The notes under the pieces were generated by a model. That model made no database searches and was not told where the DNA came from. It was given only the letters and a program-made list of their open reading frames with translations. Both the position numbers and the translations under genes were made by a program. This document shows positions 1 to 11,654 of a stretch of 64,000 nt of DNA, piece after piece. The DNA comes from Panulirus ornatus. Lineage: Eukaryota; Arthropoda; Malacostraca; Decapoda; Palinuridae. The stretch's first letter is position 1, and each line of letters opens with the position of its first letter. Where the stretch lies: positions 19,324,893 through 19,388,892 of the forward strand of contig NC_092228.1 of NCBI RefSeq assembly GCF_036320965.1, given 5' to 3'.

Positions 1-424
1 TTCTTCTACATTTCGTCGTTCCACCTCAAATATTTCTTGGCAAATGCAATTCTATTCTTGTGTTGGTGGTCTGTCAGAATTTTAAGTCATCATGAAGCTG
101 GCTACATATACTACATACAGACACATAACCAAGTAGCCTAGGGTTATCTTCCTTTAACTGGCACGTTGAAATATGTGGATTCTTGTCTACTTGGCATTAG
201 ATAATCTTTAGAGTGCATTGGGAAATGATACGAAGTCATCCAGGTTGTTTCTCCTGGGTAGGAATGCCAATGCCACCACCATCAATAAAGTGCTTTATGC
301 ATCTTTGCCCACATCATAGTGCCAGTCCTGTAGTTTTAGCTATTTCTTTATTACACTTCCCTACATTGAACAAGAGTGCAATAGCAGCAATATCCTCTTT
401 AGGCAAGTCCTTAGGGCCAGGCAT
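1..424 (-). pseudogene. Tc1/mariner-type transposase, N-terminal part, decayed, runs off the window
   Basis: Reading from an ATG at 424 down, the frame gives a short basic start (MPGPKDLPKEDIAAIALLFN) and a helix-turn-helix-like DNA-binding region with GKCNKEIAKTTGLAL, then QRCIKHFIDGGG. In-frame stops follow (TGA after GLAL and after QPG), so it cannot encode a transposase. The rest of the protein is absent here because the window begins. The complete version of the same relic is at 3662-4598 and 8691-9636. Tc1/mariner enzymes cut and paste DNA at TA sites using a DDE catalytic triad. Confidence 0.8.
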
Positions 425-689
425 TGCTGCACAAACCCACCACAAAGCACATGTGGGTAGGGTAAAAAAGCAGATGTCAAATTGATAACAGAAAAAAACA
501 TCCACCCTCCACAGTAACTCCAGGCAGACAGATCACCACTTGTCATTACCCCGGGGGTTTCCCCTCCCCACCAACATCCATGAACTGCTCCAGTATTTTT
601 TGCCATTTCAGAGTCATGGTTTAGGGGTATGATATGAACGGGTGAAAACTACTGGCATGGACCCTATCACACCAATTTTTTTTGCAAGG

Positions 690-955
690 GCTGTTTTCCT
701 GGTGCTGCCTCGCTGGGACAAGGAGTAGCAATGTTTTTTTCCTGTGTGGTGGGGTAGTGACAGGAATGGATGAAGGCAAGCAAGTATGAATATGTTCATG
801 TGTATATATATGTATATGTCTGTGTATGTATATGAATGCATGTGTGCATGTATGGGCATTTATGTATATATATGCGTATATGAGTAGATGGGCCATTTTT
901 CGTCTGTTTCTCGACGCTACCTCGCTGACGCGGGAAATGGCTATTAAGTATAATG
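690..955 (+). repeat. Old RTE LINE 3' tail relic (long type)
   Basis: This follows the long 3' tail seen intact at 51,677-52,125: a GCTGCCTCGCTGGG module, a stretch of tatatgtatgtg-type sequence, then a second CGCTACCTCGCTGACGCGGGA module at 914-934. No coding part is attached. The same relic occurs at about 4860-5125 and 9900-10,165 in the other tandem units. Confidence 0.65.
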
Positions 956-984
956 AATAAATAAATGTGTGTGTGTAAATCCTT

Positions 985-1118
985 TGCTTCTGTATTAGTT
1001 TTTAAAAGGAACTGAGAAAGGAGCCAAGTGAGATTTTTTTTTTCTTGAGGCTTAGTCATCTGATTTTGTTGTCACCTTCCTTATACAGGAAAAAATGGCG
1101 AATAGTATGAAATATATA
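985..1118 (+). repeat. SINE-A relic, 3' half
   Basis: The order aaaaggaactgagaaagg, gccaagtgag, a run of T, then aatggcgaatagtatgaaa matches the 3' half of the better SINE copy at 58,437-58,662. The CTACCTCGCTAACG hairpin block is degraded here. Equivalent relics lie near 5172-5300 and 10,210-10,330. Confidence 0.55.
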
Positions 1119-1119
1119 T

Positions 1120-1400
1120 TATATATTTTGCTTTGTCGCTGTCTCCCGCGTTTGCGAGGTAGCGCAAGGAAACAGACAAAAGAATGGCCCAACCCACCCA
1201 CATACACATGTATATACATACACGTCCACACACGCAAATATACATACCTATACATCTCAATGTATACATATATATACACACAGATACATATACATATATA
1301 CACATGTACATAATTCATACTGTCTGCCTTTATTCATTCCCATCGCCACCTCGCCACACATGGAATAACAACCCCCTCCCCCCTCGTGTGCAAGGTATAT
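1120..1400 (-). repeat. RTE LINE long 3' tail fragment, interrupted
   Basis: In the - orientation this is the distal part of the long LINE tail, including the hairpin module at 1131-1180 and the cacacatggaataac block. It stops at the point where the T-tract of the next LINE copy begins (about 1400), so the younger copy at 1401-2442 inserted into it. Copies in the other units are at about 5300-5572 and 10,340-10,612. Confidence 0.7.
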
Positions 1401-2442
1401 ATTTTTTTTTTTTTTTTTTTTTGCTTTGTCGCTGTCTCCCGCATTTGCGAGGTAGCGCAAGGAAACAGACGAAAGAAATGGCCCAACCCACCCCCATACA
1501 CATGTATATACATACGTCCATACACGCAAATATACATACCTACACAGCTTTCCATGGTTTACCCCAGACGCTTCACGTGCCTTGATTCAATCCACTGACA
1601 GCATGTCAACCCCGGTATACCACATCGCTCCAATTCACTCTATTCCTTGCCCTCCTTTCACCCTCCTGCATGTTCAGGCCCCGATCACACAAAATCTTTT
1701 TCACTCCATCTTTCCACCTCCAATTTGGTCTCCCTCTTCTCCTCGTTCCCTCCACCTCCGACACATATATCCTCTTGGTCAATCTTTCCTCACTCATTCT
1801 CTCCATGTGCCCAAACCATTTCAAAACACCCTCTTCTGCTCTCTCAACCACGCTCTTTTTATTTCCACACATCTCTCTTACCCTTACGTTACTTACTCGA
1901 TCAAACCACCTCACACCACACAATGTCCTCAAACATCTCATTTCCAGCACATCCATCCTCCTGTGCACAACTCTATCCATAGCCCACGCCTCGCAACCAT
2001 ACAACATTGTTGGAACCACTATTCCTTCAAACATACCCATTTTTGCTTTCCGAGATAATGTTCTCGACTTCCACACATTCTTCAAGGCTCCCAGAATTTT
2101 CACCCCCTCCCCCACCCTATGATCCACTTCCGCTTCCATGGTTCCATCCGCTGCCAGATCCACTCCCAGATATCTAAAACACTTCACTTCCTCCAGTTTT
2201 TCTCCATTCAAACTCACCTCCCAATTGACTTGACCCTCGACCCTACTGTACCTAATAACCTTGCTCTTATTCACATTTACTCTTAACTTTCTTCTTTCAC
2301 ACACTTTACCAAACTCAGTCACCAGCTTCTGCAGTTTCTCACATGAATCAGCCACCAGCGCTGTATCATCAGCGAACAGCAACTGACTCACTTCCCAAGC
2401 TCTCTCATCCCCAACAGACTTCATACTTGCCCCTCTTTCCAA
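1401..2442 (-). mobile_element. RTE LINE, 5'-truncated: RT C-terminal half plus short 3' tail
   Basis: A T-tract at 1401-1422 (the A-tail on the element strand) is followed by the short-type tail (about 1423-1605). An open frame of 278 codons follows (1606-2442). It contains the RT catalytic motif in LLFADDTALVAD, then NVNKSKVIRYS, KCFRYLGVDLAADGTMEAEV, MLYGCEAWAMDR, FGHMERMSEERLTKRI and GRPNWRWKDG. The last two are typical of the C-terminus of RTE/BovB-clade RTs. Fingers, palm start and endonuclease are missing. It abuts the + strand copy head to head at 2442/2449. Confidence 0.9.
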
Positions 2443-3545
2443 AAATATATGGGAGGCAAGTTGTTAGAAGCAGTGAAAAGTTTTTATCGAGGATGTAAGG
2501 CATGTGTACGTGTAGGAAGAGAGGAAAGTGATTGGTTCTCAGTGAATGTAGGTTTGCAGCAGGGGTGTGTGATGTCTTCATGGTTTTTTAATTTGTTTAT
2601 GGATGGGGTTGTTAGGGAGGTGAATGCAAGAGTTTTGGAAAGAGGGGCAAGTATGAAGTCTGTTGGGGATGAGAGAGCTTGGGAAGTGAGTCAGTTGTTG
2701 TTCGCTGATGATACAGCGCTGGTGGCTGATTCATGTGAGAAACTGCAGAAGCTGGTGACTGAGTTTGGTAAAGTGTGTGAAAGAAGAAAGTTAAGAGTAA
2801 ATGTGAATAAAAGCAAGGTAATTAGGTACAGTAGGGTTGAGGGTCAAGTCAATTGGGAAGTAAGTTTGAATGGAGAAAAACTGGAGGAAGTAAAGTGTTT
2901 TAGATATCTGGGAGTGGATCTGGCAGCAGATGGAACCATGGAAGCAGAAGTGGATCATAGGGTGGGGGAGAGGGCGAAAATCCTGGGAGCCTTGAAGAAT
3001 GTGTGGAAGTCGAGAACATTATCTCGGAAAGCAAAAATGGGTATGTTTGAACCGGAATAGTGGTTCCAACAATGTTGTATGGTTGCGAGGCGTGGGCTAT
3101 GGATAGAGTTGTGCGCAGGAGGATGGATGTGCTGGAAATGAGATGTTTGAGGACAATGTGTGGTGTGAGGTGGTTTGATCGAGTAAGTAACATAAGGGTG
3201 AGAGAGATGTGTGGAAATAAAAAGAGCGTGGTTGAGAGAGCAGAAGAGGGTGTTTTGAAATGGTTTGGGCACATGGAGAGAATGAATGAGGAAAGATTGA
3301 CCAAGAGGATATATGTGTCGGAGGTGGAGGGAACGAGGAGAAGTGGGAGACCAAATTGGAGGTGGAAAGATGGAGTGAAAAAGATTTTGTGTGATCGGGG
3401 CCTGAACATGCAGGAGGGTGAAAGGAGGGCAAGGAATAGAGTGAATTGGATCGATGTAGTATACCGGGGTTGACGTGCTGTCATTTCTTTCGTCTGTTTC
3501 CTTGCGCTACCTCGCAAACTCGGGAGACAGCAAAAAAAAAAAAAA
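2443..3545 (+). mobile_element. RTE LINE, 5'-truncated, frameshifted RT plus deleted tail
   Basis: The first frame (2449-3060, 203 codons) starts in the RT palm ([16 protein letters not shown]), with GLQQGCVMSSWFFNLFMDG and the LLFADDTALVAD active site. An extra CC at 3052-3053 (TTTGAACCGGAATAG; other copies have TTTGAAGGAATAG) shifts the frame. The C-terminus continues at 3060-3473 with VSNIRVREMCGNKKSV and GRPNWRWKDG. The tail is short: about 130 bases between GCTGTCA and TTTCTTTCG are missing. It ends with the hairpin and an A-rich end at about 3532-3545. Confidence 0.9.
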
Positions 3546-3661
3546 TAAATAAAATACACATATGTGTAATATACAGTCCCAGGGGAAAAACTGGCCCTAC
3601 TTACAGTGACGCAATATATGAAAATATCAATAAAGATAAAACAAGTCCCCCTCCCCTTAAA

Positions 3662-4598
3662 TTACTTCATATGATGTCTCTTGGCCATAATACAATCCTG
3701 AAGGTGCTTGGGAAGAGATGCTGAAGGTTTCATGTACGGTCAAGGTTGTCCCAAAAATCCTGGAGGTGCCCTGCAGCTTTAGGAATTCATGGATGTATCC
3801 CGCCACACAACTGTGACTTTATAAACATCCACAAAGTTCTCAGTAGGATTAAAGTCAGGTGAGCTACTTGGCCAGTCCTGAATGTATGTCAAAACCACAA
3901 AAACCAAACCAGTCATGTATTAATTTATCAGTGTGGCATATTGCACCATCTTGCATAAAAACATCACAACCAGTCTTCTCAAAACAGCGAGGTAATTTGC
4001 CACACAACAGCTCTAGGTATCAATTCTGATTCATAGTCAATTTTTAATAAAGACACATGGCTTCCTATCCACACCAAAAGCAAAGCCCCTAAACCATTAG
4101 CAAGTCCTGGAAATTTATAGTTGCATGCCCCTATGCCTGCCTGTAACTTCAAATGTAGACTCACCAGACCACAACACTTCTTCTACATTTTGTCGTTCCA
4201 CTCAATATTTCTTGGCAAATGCAATTCTATTCTTGTGTTGGTGGTCTGTCAGAATTTTAAGTCATCATGAAGCTGGGTACAAATACTACATACAGACACA
4301 TAACCAAGTAGCCTAGGGTTATCTTCCTTTAACTGGCACGTTGAAATATGTGGATTCTTGTCTACTTGGCATTAGATAATCTTTAGAGTGCATTGGGAAA
4401 TGATACGAAGTCATCCAGGTTGTTTCTCCTGGGTAGGAATGCAATGCCACCACCATCAATAAAGTGCTTTATGCATCTTTGCCCACATCATAGTGCCAGT
4501 CCTGTAGTTTTACCTATTTCTTTATTACACTTCCCTACATTGAACAAGAGTGCAATAGCAGCAATATACTCTTTAGGCAAGTCCTTAGGGCCAGGCAT
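3662..4598 (-). pseudogene. Tc1/mariner-type transposase pseudogene, near full length
   Basis: Reading down from an ATG at 4598, the relic has the N-terminal helix-turn-helix region, a KVLWSGESTFEV block (the first catalytic Asp region, decayed), CDVFMQDGAICHTDKLIHDWF (the QDNAPCHT-type second Asp block), a decayed SSPDFNPTENFV-type block (third acidic residue), and a C-terminus LPKHLQDCIMAKRHHMKY just before a TAA at 3662-3664. About 310 codons is the usual Tc1 size. Several stops and frameshifts break it. A flank near 3572-3612 (CAGTCCCAGGGGAAAAACTG) may be one terminal repeat; no clear partner was found. Confidence 0.82.
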
Positions 4599-5572
4599 TG
4601 CTGCACAAACCCACCACAAAGCACATGTGGGTAGGGTAAAAAAGCAGATGTCAAATTGATAACAGAAAAAAACATCCACCCTCCACAGTAACATCCAGGC
4701 AGACAGATCACCACTTGTCGTTACCCGGGGGTTTCCCCTCCCCACCAACATCCATGAACTGCTCCAGTATTTTTTGCCATTTCAGAGTCATGGTTTAGGG
4801 GTATGATATGAACGGGGTGAAAACTACTGGCATGGACCCTATCACACCAATTTTTTTTGCCAGGCTTTTTCCTGTGCTGCCTCGCTGGGACAAGGAGAAC
4901 AAGTTTTTTTTTCCTGTGTGGTGGGGTAGTGACAGGAATGGATGAAGGCAAGCAAGTATGAATATGTTCATGTGTATATATATGTATATGTCTGTGTATG
5001 TATATGAATGCATGTGTGCATGTATGGGCATTTATGTATATATATGCGTATATGAGTAGATGGGCCATTTTTCGTCTGTTTCTCGACGCTACCTCGCTGA
5101 CGCGGGAAATGGCTATTAAGTATAATGAATAAATAAATGTGTGTGTGTAAATCCTTTGCTTTGTATTAGTTTTTAAAAGGAACTGAGAAAGGAGCCAAGT
5201 GAGATTTTTTTTTTCTTGAGGCTTAGTCATCTGATTTTGTTGTCATCCTTCCTTATACAGGAAAAAATGGCGAATAGTATGAAATATATATTGTATATTT
5301 TGCTTTGTCGCTGTCTCCCGCATTTGCGAGGTAGTGCAAGGAAACAGACAAAAGAATGGCCCAACCACCCACATACACATGTATATACATACACGTCCAC
5401 ACACGCAAATATACATACCTATACATCTCAATGTATACCATATATATACACACAGATACATATACATATATACACATGTACATAATTCATACTGTCTGCC
5501 TTTATTCATTCCCATCGCCACCTCGCCACACATGGAATAACAACCCCCTCCCCCCTCGTGTGCAAGGTATAT

Positions 5573-6612
5573 ATTTTTTTTTTTTTTTTTGCTTTGTCGC
5601 TGTCTCCCGCATTTGCGAGGTAGCGCAAGGAAACAGACGAAAGAAATGGCCCAACCCACCCCCATACACATGTATATACATACGTCCATACACGCAAATA
5701 TACATACCTACACAGCTTTCCATGGTTTACCCCAGACGCTTCACGTGCCTTGATTCAATCCACTGACAGCATGTCAACCCCGGTATACCACATCGCTCCA
5801 ATTCACTCTATTCCTTGCCCTCCTTTCACCCTCCTGCATGTTCAGGCCCCGATCACACAAAATCTTTTTCACTCCATCTTTCACTCCAATTTGGTCTCCC
5901 TCTTCTCCTCGTTCCCTCCACCTCCGACACATATATCCTCTTGGTCAATCTTTCCTCACTCATTCTCTCCATGTGCCCAAACCATTTCAAAACACCCTCT
6001 TCTGCTCTCTTCAACCACGCTCTTTTTATTTCCACACATCTCTCTTACCCTTACGTTACTTACTCGATCAAACCACCTCACACCACACAATGTCCTCAAA
6101 ACATCTCATTTCCAGCACATCCATCCTCCTGTGCACAACTCTATCCATAGCCCACGCCTCGCAACCATACAACATTGTGGAACCACTATTCCTTCAAACA
6201 TACCCATTTTTGCTTTCCGAGATAATGTTCTCGACTTCCACACATTCTTCAAGGCTCCCAGAATTTTCAACCCCCTCCCCCACCTATGATCCACTTCGCT
6301 TCCATGGTTCCATCCGCTGCCAGATCACTCCCAGATATCTAAAACACTTCACTTCCTCCAGTTTTTCTCCATTCAAACTCACTTCCCAATTGACTTGACC
6401 CTCGGACCCTACTGTACCTAATAACCTTGCTCTTATTCACATTTACTCTTAACTTTCTTCTTTCACACACTTTACCAAACTCAGTCACCAGCTTCTGCAG
6501 TTTCTCACATGAATTCAGCCACCAGCGCTGTATCATCAGCGAACAGCAACTGACTCACTTCCCAAGCTCTCTCATCCCAACAGACTTCATACTTGCCCCT
6601 CTTTCCAAAAAT
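5573..6612 (-). mobile_element. RTE LINE RT/tail fragment, unit 2, many small indels
   Basis: This is the unit 2 counterpart of 1401-2442. The T-tract, short tail and RT C-terminal half are all present. The frame is broken repeatedly by one-base changes, e.g. GTGGAACC for GTTGGAACC near 6176, TTCGCTTCC for TTCCGCTTCC near 6296, and CATCCCAAC for CATCCCCAAC near 6575. Fragments with VEGTRRRGRPNW and the FADDTALVA motif remain readable. Confidence 0.85.
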
Positions 6613-7835
6613 ATATGGGAGGCAAGTTGTTAGAAGCAGTGAAAAGTTTTTATCGAGGATGTAAGGCATGTGTACGTGTAGGAAGAGAGGAAAGTGATTG
6701 TTTCTCAGTGAATGTAGGTTTGCGGCAGGGGTGTGTGATGTCTTCATGGTTTTTTAATTTGTTTATGGATGGGGTTGTTAGGGAGGTGAATGCAAGAGTT
6801 TTGGAAAGAGGGGCAAGTATGAAGTCTGTTGGGGATGAGAGAGCTTGGGAAGTGAGTCAGTTGTTGTTCGCTGATGATACAGCGCTGGTGGCTGATTCAT
6901 GTGAGAAACTGCAGAAGCTGGTGACTGAGTTTGGTAAAGTGTGTGAAAGAAGAAAGTTAAGAGTAAATGTGAATAAAAGCAAGGTAATTAGGTACAGTAG
7001 GGTTGAGGGTCAAGTCAATTGGGAAGTAAGTTTGAATGGAGCAAAACTGGAGAAGTAAAGTGTTTTAGATATCTGGGAGTGGATCTGGCAGCAGATGGAA
7101 CCATGGAAGCAGAAGTGGATCATAGGGTGGGGGAGGGGCGAAAATCCTGGAGCCTTGAAGAATGTGTGGAAGTCGAGAACATTATCTCGGAAAGCAAAAA
7201 TGGGTATGTTTGAACCGGAATAGTGGTTCCAACAATGTTGTATGGTTGCGAGGCGTGGGCTAATGGATAGAGTTGTGCGCAGGAGGATGGATGTGCTGGA
7301 AATGAGATGTTTGAGGACAATGTGTGGTGTGAGGTGGTTTGATTGAGTAAGTAACGTAAGGGTGAGAGAGATGTGTGGAAATAAAAAGAGCGTGGTTGAG
7401 AGAGCAGAAGAGGTGTTTTGAAATGGTTTGGGCACATGGAGAGAATGAATGAGGAAAGATTGACCAAGAGGATATATGTGTCGGAGGTGGAGGGAACGAG
7501 GAGAAGTGGGAGACCAAATTGGAGGTGGAAAGATGGAGTGAAAAAGATTTTGTGTGATCGGGGCCTGAACATGCAGGAGGGTGAAAGGAGGGCAAGGAAT
7601 AGAGTGAATTGGATCGATGTAGTATACCGGGTTGACGTGCTGTCAGTGGATTGAATCAGGGCATGTGAAGCGTCTGGAGTAAACCATGAAAGCTGTGTAG
7701 GTATGTATATTTGCGTGTGTGGACGTATGTATATACATGTGTATGGGGGTGGGTTGGGCCATTTCTTTCGTCTGTTTCCTTGCGCTACCTCGCAAACGCG
7801 GGAGACAGCGAAAAAAAAAATATATATATATAAAT
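6613..7835 (+). mobile_element. RTE LINE RT fragment plus short tail, unit 2
   Basis: The palm begins with [16 protein letters not shown], then [16 protein letters not shown] and LLFADDTALVAD. It carries the same extra CC as unit 1 (7215-7216), extra one-base indels (near 7054, 7136, 7151 and 7412), and a TGA at 7344-7346 in place of the CGA codon. The short tail at 7634-7812 is complete, including the hairpin module, and ends in A10(TA)n, into which the next piece is joined. Confidence 0.85.
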
Positions 7836-8575
7836 GTGAATAAGAGCAAGGTTATTAGGTACAGTAGCGTTGAGGGGCAAGTCAATTGGGAGGTAAGTTT
7901 GAATGGAGCAAAACTGGAGGAAGTAAAGTGTTTTAGATATCTGGGAGTGGATCTGGCAGCGGATGGAACCATGGAAGCAGAAGTGGATCATAGGGTGGGG
8001 GAGGGGGCGAAAATCCTGGGAGCCTTGAAGAATGTGTGGAAGTCGAGAACATTATCTCGGAAAGCAAAAATGGGTATGTTTGAAGGAATAGTGGTTCCAA
8101 CAATGTTGTATGGTTGCGAGGCGTGGGCTATGGATAGAGTTGTGCGCAGGAGGATGGATGTGCTGGAAATGAGATGTTTGAGGACAATGTGTGGTGTGAG
8201 GTGGTTTGATTGAGTAAGTAACGTAAGGGTGAGAGAGATGTGTGGAAATAAAAAGAGCGTGGTTGAGAGAGCAGAAGAGGGTGTTTTGAAATGGTTTTGG
8301 CACATGGAGAGAATGAGTCAGGAAAGATTGACCAAGAGGATATATGTGTCGGAGGTGGAGGGAACGAGGAGAAGTGGGAGACCAAATTGGAGGTGGAAAG
8401 ATGGAGTGAAAAAGATTTTGTGTGATTGGGGCCTGAACATGCAGGAGGGTGAAAGGAGGGCAAGGAATAGAGTGAATTGGATCGATGTGGTATACCGGGG
8501 TTGACGTGCTGTCATTTCTTTCGTCTGTTTCCTTGCGCTACCTCGCAAACGCGGGAGACAGCAAAAAAAAAAAAA
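7836..8575 (+). mobile_element. RTE LINE, short 3' RT fragment with deleted tail
   Basis: This fragment starts in NVNKSKVIRYS directly after the (TA)n end of the previous copy. It keeps the thumb and C-terminal region in one frame to a TGA at 8211-8213 (CGA in other copies), then continues from 8229 to 8504 in the same frame. The tail has the same internal deletion as unit 1 (GCTGTCATTTCTTTCG near 8508). It is absent from unit 1, and unit 3 carries a different RT piece at this position. Confidence 0.85.
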
Positions 8576-8690
8576 AAATAAAATAAAATACACATATGTG
8601 TATATACAGTCCCAGGGGAAAAACTGGCCCTACTTACAGTGACGCAATATATGAAAATATCAATAAAGATAAAACAAGTCCCCCCTCCCC

Positions 8691-9636
8691 TTAATACTTC
8701 ATATGATGTCTCTTGGCCATAATACAATCCTGAAGGTGCTTGGGAAGAGATGCTGAAGGTTTCATGTACGGTCAAGGTTGTCCCAAAAATCCTGGATGGT
8801 GGCCTGGAGCTTAGGAATGCTGGATGTATCCCGCCCACACAACTGTGACTTTATAAACATCCACAAAGTTCTCAGTAGGATTAAAGTCAGGTGAGCTACT
8901 TGGCCAGTCCTGAATGTATGTCAAAACCACAAAAACCAAACCAGTCATGTATTAATTTATCAGTGTGGCATATTGCACCATCTTGCATAAAAACATCACA
9001 ACCAGTCTTCTCAAAACAGCGAGGTAATTTGCCACACAACAGCTCTAGGTATCAATTCTGATTCATAGTCAATTTTTAAGTAAAGACACATGGCTTCCAA
9101 CACCATTAAAGCCAAAAGCCCCTAAACCATTAGCAAGTCTGGAAATTTTATAGTTGCTTTGCCCCTATGCCTGCCAGTAACATCAAATGTAGACTCACCA
9201 GACCACAACACTTTCTTCTACATTTTGTCGTTCCACCTCAAATATTTCTTGGCAAATGCAATTCTATTCTTGTGTTGGTGGTCTGTCAGAATTTTAAGTC
9301 ATCATGAAGCTGGCTACAAATACTACATACAGACACATAACCAAGTAGCCTAGGGTTATCTTCCTTTAACTGGCACGTTGAAATATGTGGATTCTTGTCT
9401 ACTTGGCATTAGATAATCTTTAGAGTGCATTGGGAAATGATACGAAGTCATCCAGGTTGTTTCTCCTGGGTAGGAATGCCAATGCCACCACCATCAATAA
9501 AGTGCTTTATGCATCTTTGCCCACATCATAGTGCCAGTCCTGTAGTTTTACCTATTTCTTTATTACACTTCCCTACATTGAACAAGAGTGCAATAGCAGC
9601 AATATCCTCTTTAGGCAAGTCCTTAGGGCCAGGCAT
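8691..9636 (-). pseudogene. Tc1/mariner-type transposase pseudogene (between units 2 and 3)
   Basis: This is the same relic as 3662-4598, with ATG at 9634-9636 and TAA at 8691-8693. Readable blocks include IAKKYL-type sequence near 9240, a second catalytic Asp block with MQDGA and CHTDK, a WPSSSPDFNPTENFV block near 8885-8930, and the C-terminal LPKHLQDC. Internal stops make it non-functional. Its third acidic block is cleaner than in the copy at 3662. Confidence 0.82.
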
Positions 9637-10612
9637 TGCTGCACAAACCCACCACAAAGCACATGTGGGTAGGGTAAAAAAGCAGATGTCAAATTGATAA
9701 CAGAAAAAAACATCCACCCTCCACAGTAACTCCAGGCAGACAGATCACCACTTGTCGTTACCCCGGGGGTTTCCCCTCCCCACCAACATCCATGAACTGC
9801 TCCAGTATTTTTTGCCATTTCAGAGTCATGGTTTAGGGGTATGATATGAACGGGTGAAAACTACTGGCATGGACCCTATCACACCAATTTTTTTTGCCAG
9901 GGCTGTTTTCCTGGTGCTGCCTCGCTGGGACAAGGAGTAGCAATGTTTTTTTCCTGTGTGGTGGGGTAGTGACAGGAATGGATGAAGGCAAGCAAGTATG
10001 AATATGTTCATGTGTATATATATGTATATGTCTGTGTATGTATATGAATGCATGTGTGCATGTATGGGCATTTATGTATATATATGCGTATATGAGTAGA
10101 TGGGCCATTTTTCGTCTGTTTCTCGACGCTACCTCGCTGACGCGGGAAATGGCTATTAAGTATAATGAATAAATAAATGTGTGTGTGTAAATCCTTTGCT
10201 TCTGTATTAGTTTTTAAAAGGAACTGAGAAAGGAGCCAAGTGAGATTTTTTTTTTCTTGAGGCTTAGTCATCTGATTTTGTTGTCACCTTCCTTATACAG
10301 GAAAAAATGGCGAATAGTATGAAATATATATTGTATATTTTGCTTTGTCGCTGTCTCCCGCATTTGCGAGGTAGTGCAAGGAAACAGACAAAAGAATGGC
10401 CCAACCACCCACATACACATGTATATACATACACGTCCACACACGCAAATATACATACCTATACATCTCAATGTATACATATATATACACACAGATACAT
10501 ATACATATATACACATGTACATAATTCATACTGTCTGCCTTTATTCATTCCCATCGCCACCTCGCCACACATGGAATAACAACCCCCTCCCCCCTCGTGT
10601 GCAAGGTATATA

Positions 10613-11654
10613 TATTTTTTTTTTTTTTTTTTTTGCTTTGTCGCTGTCTCCCGCATTTGCGAGGTAGCGCAAGAAAACAGACGAAAGAAATGGCCCAACC
10701 CACCCCCATACACATGTATATACATACGTCCATACACGCAAATATACATACCTACACAGCTTTCCATGGTTTACCCCAGACGCTTCACGTGCCTTGATTC
10801 AATCCACTGACAGCACGTCAACCCCGGTATACCACATCGCTCCAATTCACTCTATTCCTTGCCCTCCTTTCACCCTCCTGCATGTTCAGGCCCCGATCAC
10901 ACAAAATCTTTTTCACTCCATCTTTCCACCTCCAATTTGGTCTCCCTCTTCTCCTCGTTCCCTCCACCTCCGACACATATATCCTCTTGGTCAATCTTTC
11001 CTCACTCATTCTCTCCATGTGCCCAAACCATTTCAAAACACCCTCTTCTGCTCTCTCAACCACGCTCTTTTTATTTCCACACATCTCTCTTACCCTTACG
11101 TTACTTACTCGATCAAACCACCTCACACCACACAATGTCCTCAAACATCTCATTTCCAGCACATCCATCCTCCTGCGCACAACTCTATCCATAGCCCACG
11201 CCTCGCAACCATACAACATTGTTGGAACCACTATTCCTTCAAACATACCCATTTTTGCTTTCCGAGATAATGTTCTCGACTTCCACACATTCTTCAAGGC
11301 TCCCAGAATTTTCACCCCCTCCCCCACCCTATGATCCACTTCCGCTTCCATGGTTCCATCCGCTGCCAGATCCACTCCCAGATATCTAAAACACTTCACT
11401 TCCTCCAGTTTTTCTCCATTCAAACTCACTTCCCAATTGACTTGACCCTCGACCCTACTGTACCTAATAACCTTGCTCTTATTCACATTTACTCTTAACT
11501 TTCTTCTTTCACACACTTTACCAAACTCAGTCACCAGCTTCTGCAGTTTCTCACATGAATCAGCCACCAGCGCTGTATCATCAGCGAACAGCAACTGACT
11601 CACTTCCCAAGCTCTCTCATCCCCAACAGACTTCATACTTGCCCCTCTTTCCAA
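10613..11654 (-). mobile_element. RTE LINE RT C-terminal half plus short tail, unit 3
   Basis: This is nearly identical to 1401-2442. A T-tract at 10,615-10,634, the short tail, and an open frame of 278 codons (10,818-11,654) contain LLFADDTALVAD, DLAADGTMEAEV, FGHMERMSEERL and GRPNWRWKDG. It abuts the + strand copy at about 11,655. Confidence 0.9.

Noticed and set aside
1184..1585. Tyr/Ile/His/Thr-rich small proteins from the LINE tails
   Set aside because: They come from tgtatatacatac-type tail sequence in several frames and strands at once, without conserved frame or start.
1670..2122. Long frames antisense to the RT copies (about 105-262 codons), repeated at every LINE copy
   Set aside because: They are shadows of the RT codons on the other strand. 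They recur because the RT recurs, have no start or domain of their own, and shift with each lesion.
1401..3545. Twin priming as the origin of the head-to-head pairs in the tandem units
   Set aside because: Both halves have their own 3' tail and A-rich end, whereas twin priming leaves only one. Two insertions or a later rearrangement fit better.
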